Source of the DNA: Euryarchaeota archaeon UBA550
GTDB lineage: Archaea; Thermoplasmatota; Poseidoniia; Poseidoniales; Poseidoniaceae
Direction of reading: 5' to 3'
Length of the DNA stretch: 8,685 nucleotides
NCBI GenBank assembly: GCA_002506705.1
Contig: DAYA01000025.1
Coordinates: forward strand, 1-8,685
The position numbers and the translations under genes are program-made. Below are positions 6,785 through 8,685 of the stretch, piece after piece. The notes beneath the pieces are model-generated. The model did not search any database, was not told the DNA's origin, and worked only from the letters and a program-made list of their open reading frames with translations. How positions within the stretch are numbered: the stretch's first letter is position 1; each line of letters opens with the position of its first letter.

Positions 6785-7237
6785 ATGGCGATTAGGGCTA
6801 TGCATAGGTGGACACTCTTGGCTAGAGTACATGCAGACCCGGTTAGCACTTCTTTGATGCATCCAACACGCCGTGCACTGTATGTTGCACTTCTCGAGGC
6901 TGATGAATATACGACAGTTCAACTTCAGAAAATCGTCGGTGTTGATCGATACAACCTGTATCACCACTTGAGGAAACTCGAGTCACTTGGATTGGTAATG
7001 AATCACAGAGACCAAGGGCGAACACGATGGTGGTGTGTAATTGACAGGGTACCGCTTCCAAACGATGGAAGTTCCAACGCAAGCCAAAACTCCCTTGCAT
7101 CCATCGATTTGTCAAATCCAAGAGTACAAGCCGCTGCACGTACTATGTTGAGAGAATTGGCAGAGTTATCTGGAACGACTTTGGATTTAGATTCCGCGAC
7201 TCTCCAAAATTTGGAAATTATCGGTAGAAGGACTTGA
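6785..7237 (+). CDS. ArsR-like winged-helix DNA-binding protein, probable transcription regulator
   Basis: This 150-residue protein is predicted to be a cytosolic DNA-binding regulator. Residues 25-88 form a winged-helix domain of ArsR/HTH type: H26-P-T-R-R-A-L-Y starts the first helix, Y42-T-T-V-Q-L-Q-K-I-V-G-V is the helix before the turn, D54-R-Y-N-L-Y-H-H-L-R-K-L-E is the recognition helix, and R79-T-R-W-W-C-V-I is the wing strand. A polar linker (90-108) leads to a helical end (111-127), perhaps for dimerisation. The ELCVCDL-type metal site of classical ArsR/SmtB repressors is absent; C84 is the only cysteine, so direct metal sensing through thiols is unlikely. The gene lies 30 nt after the ATPase and could share its transcript. 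There is no Shine-Dalgarno before ATG 6785, but AATTTAAT at 6748-6755, over the ATPase stop codon, could be a TATA box for a separate short-leader message. ATG 6800 is an alternative start. Confidence 0.8.
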   Translation: MAIRAMHRWTLLARVHADPVSTSLMHPTRRALYVALLEADEYTTVQLQKIVGVDRYNLYHHLRKLESLGLVMNHRDQGRTRWWCVIDRVPLPNDGSSNASQNSLASIDLSNPRVQAAARTMLRELAELSGTTLDLDSATLQNLEIIGRRT

Positions 7238-7266
7238 GTAGCGCAATCTCTCAAAAATGAAAACAA

Positions 7267-7272
7267 GGAGGG
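7267..7272 (+). promoter_or_regulatory. Shine-Dalgarno site of the zinc-ribbon gene
   Basis: GGAGGG (within AAGGAGGG) lies 6 nt before the ATG at 7279 and matches the conserved anti-Shine-Dalgarno at the 3' end of 16S rRNA. It fixes the start of the downstream gene and contrasts with the genes upstream, which lack such a site. Confidence 0.8.
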
Positions 7273-7278
7273 CTGAAC

Positions 7279-7680
7279 ATGTCGGATGGTGAGTCTAGCG
7301 CGGGTGTAGAATCAAGAATCCCGGCGCCAGATTTGTCTTGTCCTAAGTGCAATCACTTGTTACCTAACGGATTGGGCATCATAACTTGTCTAATGTGTAA
7401 AACCCAAGTGAAAGTTGAGCACGAGGGCACAAGGAAAAAATGGCGAGAGGAAAAAATCAGTTGTCCATCTTGCTCAAAGGTGTTGATTTGTGGCGTGGAC
7501 AAAAGGCCAGCAAATTTGCAATGTGCGTCTTGCAAAACTCACTTTGTGTTGAAGCCGAATAGGCCAAAAGTCGAAATTTCTTGTCCTTCTTGCGAGCGAA
7601 AGTTACGAATGAATAAGCGACCAGGTGAAAGAGAAATTACCTGCCCTGCATGTGAAGTCGAATTCAAAATTTCATTCTGA
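7279..7680 (+). CDS. Small protein with three tandem zinc ribbons
   Basis: This 133-residue protein has no signal peptide or membrane helix and should be cytosolic. It consists of three consecutive four-cysteine zinc ribbons. The first uses C21, C24, C37 and C40; the second C62, C65, C82 and C85, with an extra C71; the third C102, C105, C122 and C125. The knuckles follow a shared C-P-x-C and C-x-x-C pattern, and the spacing within ribbons 2 and 3 is the same (16 residues between pairs), suggesting internal duplication. Lys/Arg-rich spacers (51-58, 92-98, 107-119) give a basic character that would suit nucleic acid or protein binding. No enzyme motif is present and the function is unknown. The start is set by a strong Shine-Dalgarno. 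The next gene begins 9 nt after the stop, so the two are probably co-translated; a link to lipid synthesis or to the metal pump is only suggested by position. Confidence 0.8.
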   Translation: MSDGESSAGVESRIPAPDLSCPKCNHLLPNGLGIITCLMCKTQVKVEHEGTRKKWREEKISCPSCSKVLICGVDKRPANLQCASCKTHFVLKPNRPKVEISCPSCERKLRMNKRPGEREITCPACEVEFKISF

Positions 7681-7686
7681 GGTGAT
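7679..7686 (+). promoter_or_regulatory. Shine-Dalgarno site that decides the TTG start of the phosphatidyltransferase gene
   Basis: GAGGTGAT matches eight consecutive bases of the sequence complementary to the usual 16S rRNA 3' end. It overlaps the TGA stop of the zinc-ribbon gene, and its GAGG core ends 7 nt before TTG 7690. This favours TTG over the ATG pair at 7708/7711 and suggests translational coupling. Confidence 0.7.
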
Positions 7687-7689
7687 TTC

Positions 7690-8574
7690 TTGAAGACCAC
7701 ATTTAGGATGATGGGAATTGCAGACTACATCACCATTGTGAATGGTTTATTTGGTACTCTTGCAATTTTCTTCCTCTTGCTAGCAGTCGACGACATGGGC
7801 GAACCGTATACACAAGGTGGTGTATTGACCGATTACATATGGGCGGCTATGTTGTGTATTCTATTATCCGCAATCGGGGACATCATTGACGGACCAATTG
7901 CTAGAAGATACTCAAAACAACAACTACTTGGAGGCTCACTAGACATAATGTCTGATTGCATTTCATTTTGCGTCGCTCCAGCATTGATGATTTTCGCAAT
8001 GTTTGGTAGGTGGGGTGAAGCAACTCCAATCTGGACAATCAGCTTGGCAATAGCGTGTTCTTGGATGATTGCATGTGGTATGTTGAGGCTCGCTAGGTTT
8101 CAATATGATGAAGGTGGCTATGTTACATATTTCCATGGAATGGCATCACCGGCAAATGCTATGCTGATTATTTCTGCAGCAGGTCTAATTTGGCTGCAAC
8201 CTTCTTCTGGATACGGCCCCGACCTTACAGAGTGGAGTTGTGGGATCTGTTTTGGGGAGGGAGAAAAGCCGTACCTTGATTTCATAATTCTTCCAATAAT
8301 GGTAATTAGCGGTGGTCTGATGATTTCTGACAGGAAAATGTCGAAACTAAAATCAGGAATTCCAATGAAGTTGAGCGTTGTCCAACTTACTGCACTATTA
8401 TTCGGAATTCTCCATGCGATGTCATTGACACACAAAGACGATGCAGGCATTGACTTGTCAGGCACATCATTCACCATGTTCTTGTTCACAGTTTCTCTAT
8501 TCTTGATGCTTGTATACATCGTAATGGGCCCACGTTTAGTAGACTTAGAATCCGAACAGACAGAACAAGAGTAA
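7690..8574 (+). CDS. pssA: CDP-alcohol phosphatidyltransferase, probable archaetidylserine/phosphatidylserine synthase
   Basis: This 294-residue integral membrane enzyme belongs to the CDP-alcohol phosphatidyltransferase family, which joins a CDP-activated lipid to an alcohol and releases CMP to make phospholipid head groups. The full family signature is present: D64-x2-D67-G68-x2-A71-R72-x8-G81-x3-D85-x3-D89, whose aspartates bind the divalent metal and act in catalysis. The further motif at 132-157 (LRLARF, then FHGMASPANA) is like that of CDP-diacylglycerol-serine transferases, so serine is the likeliest acceptor and, in an archaeon, CDP-archaeol the likeliest donor. Hydrophobic segments lie near 14-33, 48-66, 90-105, 113-133, 153-169, 197-213, 228-246 and 260-279. 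A Glu/Asp-rich tail ends the protein. Translation probably starts at TTG 7690, given the Shine-Dalgarno overlapping the previous stop; ATG 7708 is an alternative. Archaetidylglycerol or inositol phosphate synthases are less likely alternatives. Confidence 0.8.
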   Translation: MKTTFRMMGIADYITIVNGLFGTLAIFFLLLAVDDMGEPYTQGGVLTDYIWAAMLCILLSAIGDIIDGPIARRYSKQQLLGGSLDIMSDCISFCVAPALMIFAMFGRWGEATPIWTISLAIACSWMIACGMLRLARFQYDEGGYVTYFHGMASPANAMLIISAAGLIWLQPSSGYGPDLTEWSCGICFGEGEKPYLDFIILPIMVISGGLMISDRKMSKLKSGIPMKLSVVQLTALLFGILHAMSLTHKDDAGIDLSGTSFTMFLFTVSLFLMLVYIVMGPRLVDLESEQTEQE

Positions 8575-8580
8575 TGGCAA

Positions 8581-8629
8581 GCGCGAATGGTCGTATAAAT
8601 CGCCCCGCGACGACCGTCACCAATCGCGC
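8581..8629. other. GC-rich inverted repeat around a TATA-like box
   Basis: GCGCGA (8581-8586) pairs with TCGCGC (8624-8629), and after one A/A mismatch TGGT (8588-8591) pairs with ACCA (8619-8622), giving ten pairs. Inside lies a smaller hairpin, TCGC-CCC-GCGA (8600-8610). The element starts 6 nt after the phosphatidyltransferase stop. It may be a terminator-like structure, an operator or part of a small RNA. There is no T-run after it, and it does not fold as a tRNA. Confidence 0.4.
8594..8600 (+). promoter_or_regulatory. TATA-like box, possible promoter for the next gene
   Basis: TATAAAT stands out in a GC-rich surround. Transcription would be expected to begin near 8620-8626, leaving a leader of about 50 nt before the ATG at 8676. 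Its position in the loop of the inverted repeat makes regulation by a bound protein or structure possible. Confidence 0.4.
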
Positions 8630-8675
8630 TCCTTATCTATCATGAGAAAGGCATGAGGTATCGGATGGGAGTATT

Positions 8676-8685
8676 ATGAGTGCTA
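8676..8685 (+). CDS. Possible start of a further gene (truncated by the window end)
   Basis: ATG AGT GCT opens a frame (Met-Ser-Ala) that runs off the window. It is the first usable start in its frame after a TGA at 8643-8645. GGGAG at 8667-8671 is a possible Shine-Dalgarno, though only 4 nt from the ATG, and a TATA-like box lies about 80 nt upstream. The other two plus-strand frames have no start codon open to the window end. Three codons give no hint of the product. Confidence 0.35.

Noticed and set aside
7257..7292. An 11-codon open frame overlapping the start of the zinc-ribbon gene, a possible leader peptide
   Set aside because: It has no Shine-Dalgarno of its own, its sequence contains the Shine-Dalgarno of the real gene, and such short frames are common by chance.
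8118..8519. A 133-codon minus-strand open frame opposite the phosphatidyltransferase gene
   Set aside because: It lies fully within a gene carrying an intact enzyme signature and has no recognisable domain or start signal.
8653..8679. An 8-codon frame ending in an ATGA overlap with the ATG at 8676
   Set aside because: It is too short to support; the overlap could be chance and no conservation can be judged at the window edge.

Overview
The window reads like chromosomal DNA of a marine archaeon, most likely Marine Group II Euryarchaeota (Candidatus Poseidoniales). This is inferred and cannot be proven from one window. Supporting signs: a large secreted, single-membrane-anchored protein combining a pre-peptidase C-terminal-like domain, thrombospondin type 3 Ca2+ repeats and beta-sandwich domains; a HAD phosphatase of the archaeal phosphoglycolate phosphatase type; an archaeal-style winged-helix regulator; a small multi-zinc-ribbon protein; AT-rich TATA-like boxes about 25 nt upstream of start codons; and strong Shine-Dalgarno sites only inside the gene cluster. 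There is no sign of an insertion sequence, prophage or CRISPR array, and no gene-free stretch reaches 300 bases.

Layout. Bases 1-23 are the 3' end of a tRNA gene with an encoded CCA. After a short AT-rich promoter region comes the 1076-residue surface protein (95-3325, +). It converges with a phosphoglycolate phosphatase-like HAD gene (3335-4045, -), leaving only 9 nt between the stops. Divergent from that gene, with 36 nt between starts, is a one-direction cluster: a P1B-type heavy-metal ATPase (4082-6754), a winged-helix DNA-binding protein (6785-7237), a three-zinc-ribbon protein (7279-7680) and a CDP-alcohol phosphatidyltransferase, probably archaetidylserine or phosphatidylserine synthase (7690-8574). 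The last 111 bases hold a GC-rich inverted repeat around a TATA-like box and what may be the first codons of a further gene.

How the genes may work together. The metal ATPase followed by an ArsR-fold regulator looks like a metal-homeostasis pair, but the regulator shows none of the usual cysteine metal-sensing motifs, so control of the ATPase is only a guess. The zinc-ribbon gene and the phospholipid synthase gene are very tightly spaced, each with a good Shine-Dalgarno site, and are probably co-translated from one message. The surface protein stands alone as its own transcription unit.

Most worth a second look: the ATPase combines a CPC motif in the metal-site helix with a last helix carrying His-Glu, as in P1B-4 pumps, and lacks the Lys/Asp (P1B-2) and Tyr-Asn/Met-Ser-Ser (P1B-1) signatures. 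The surface protein also carries a Gln/Pro-rich, probably cytoplasmic tail that ends in a compact aromatic/glycine module. I did not find a clear new multi-gene system.
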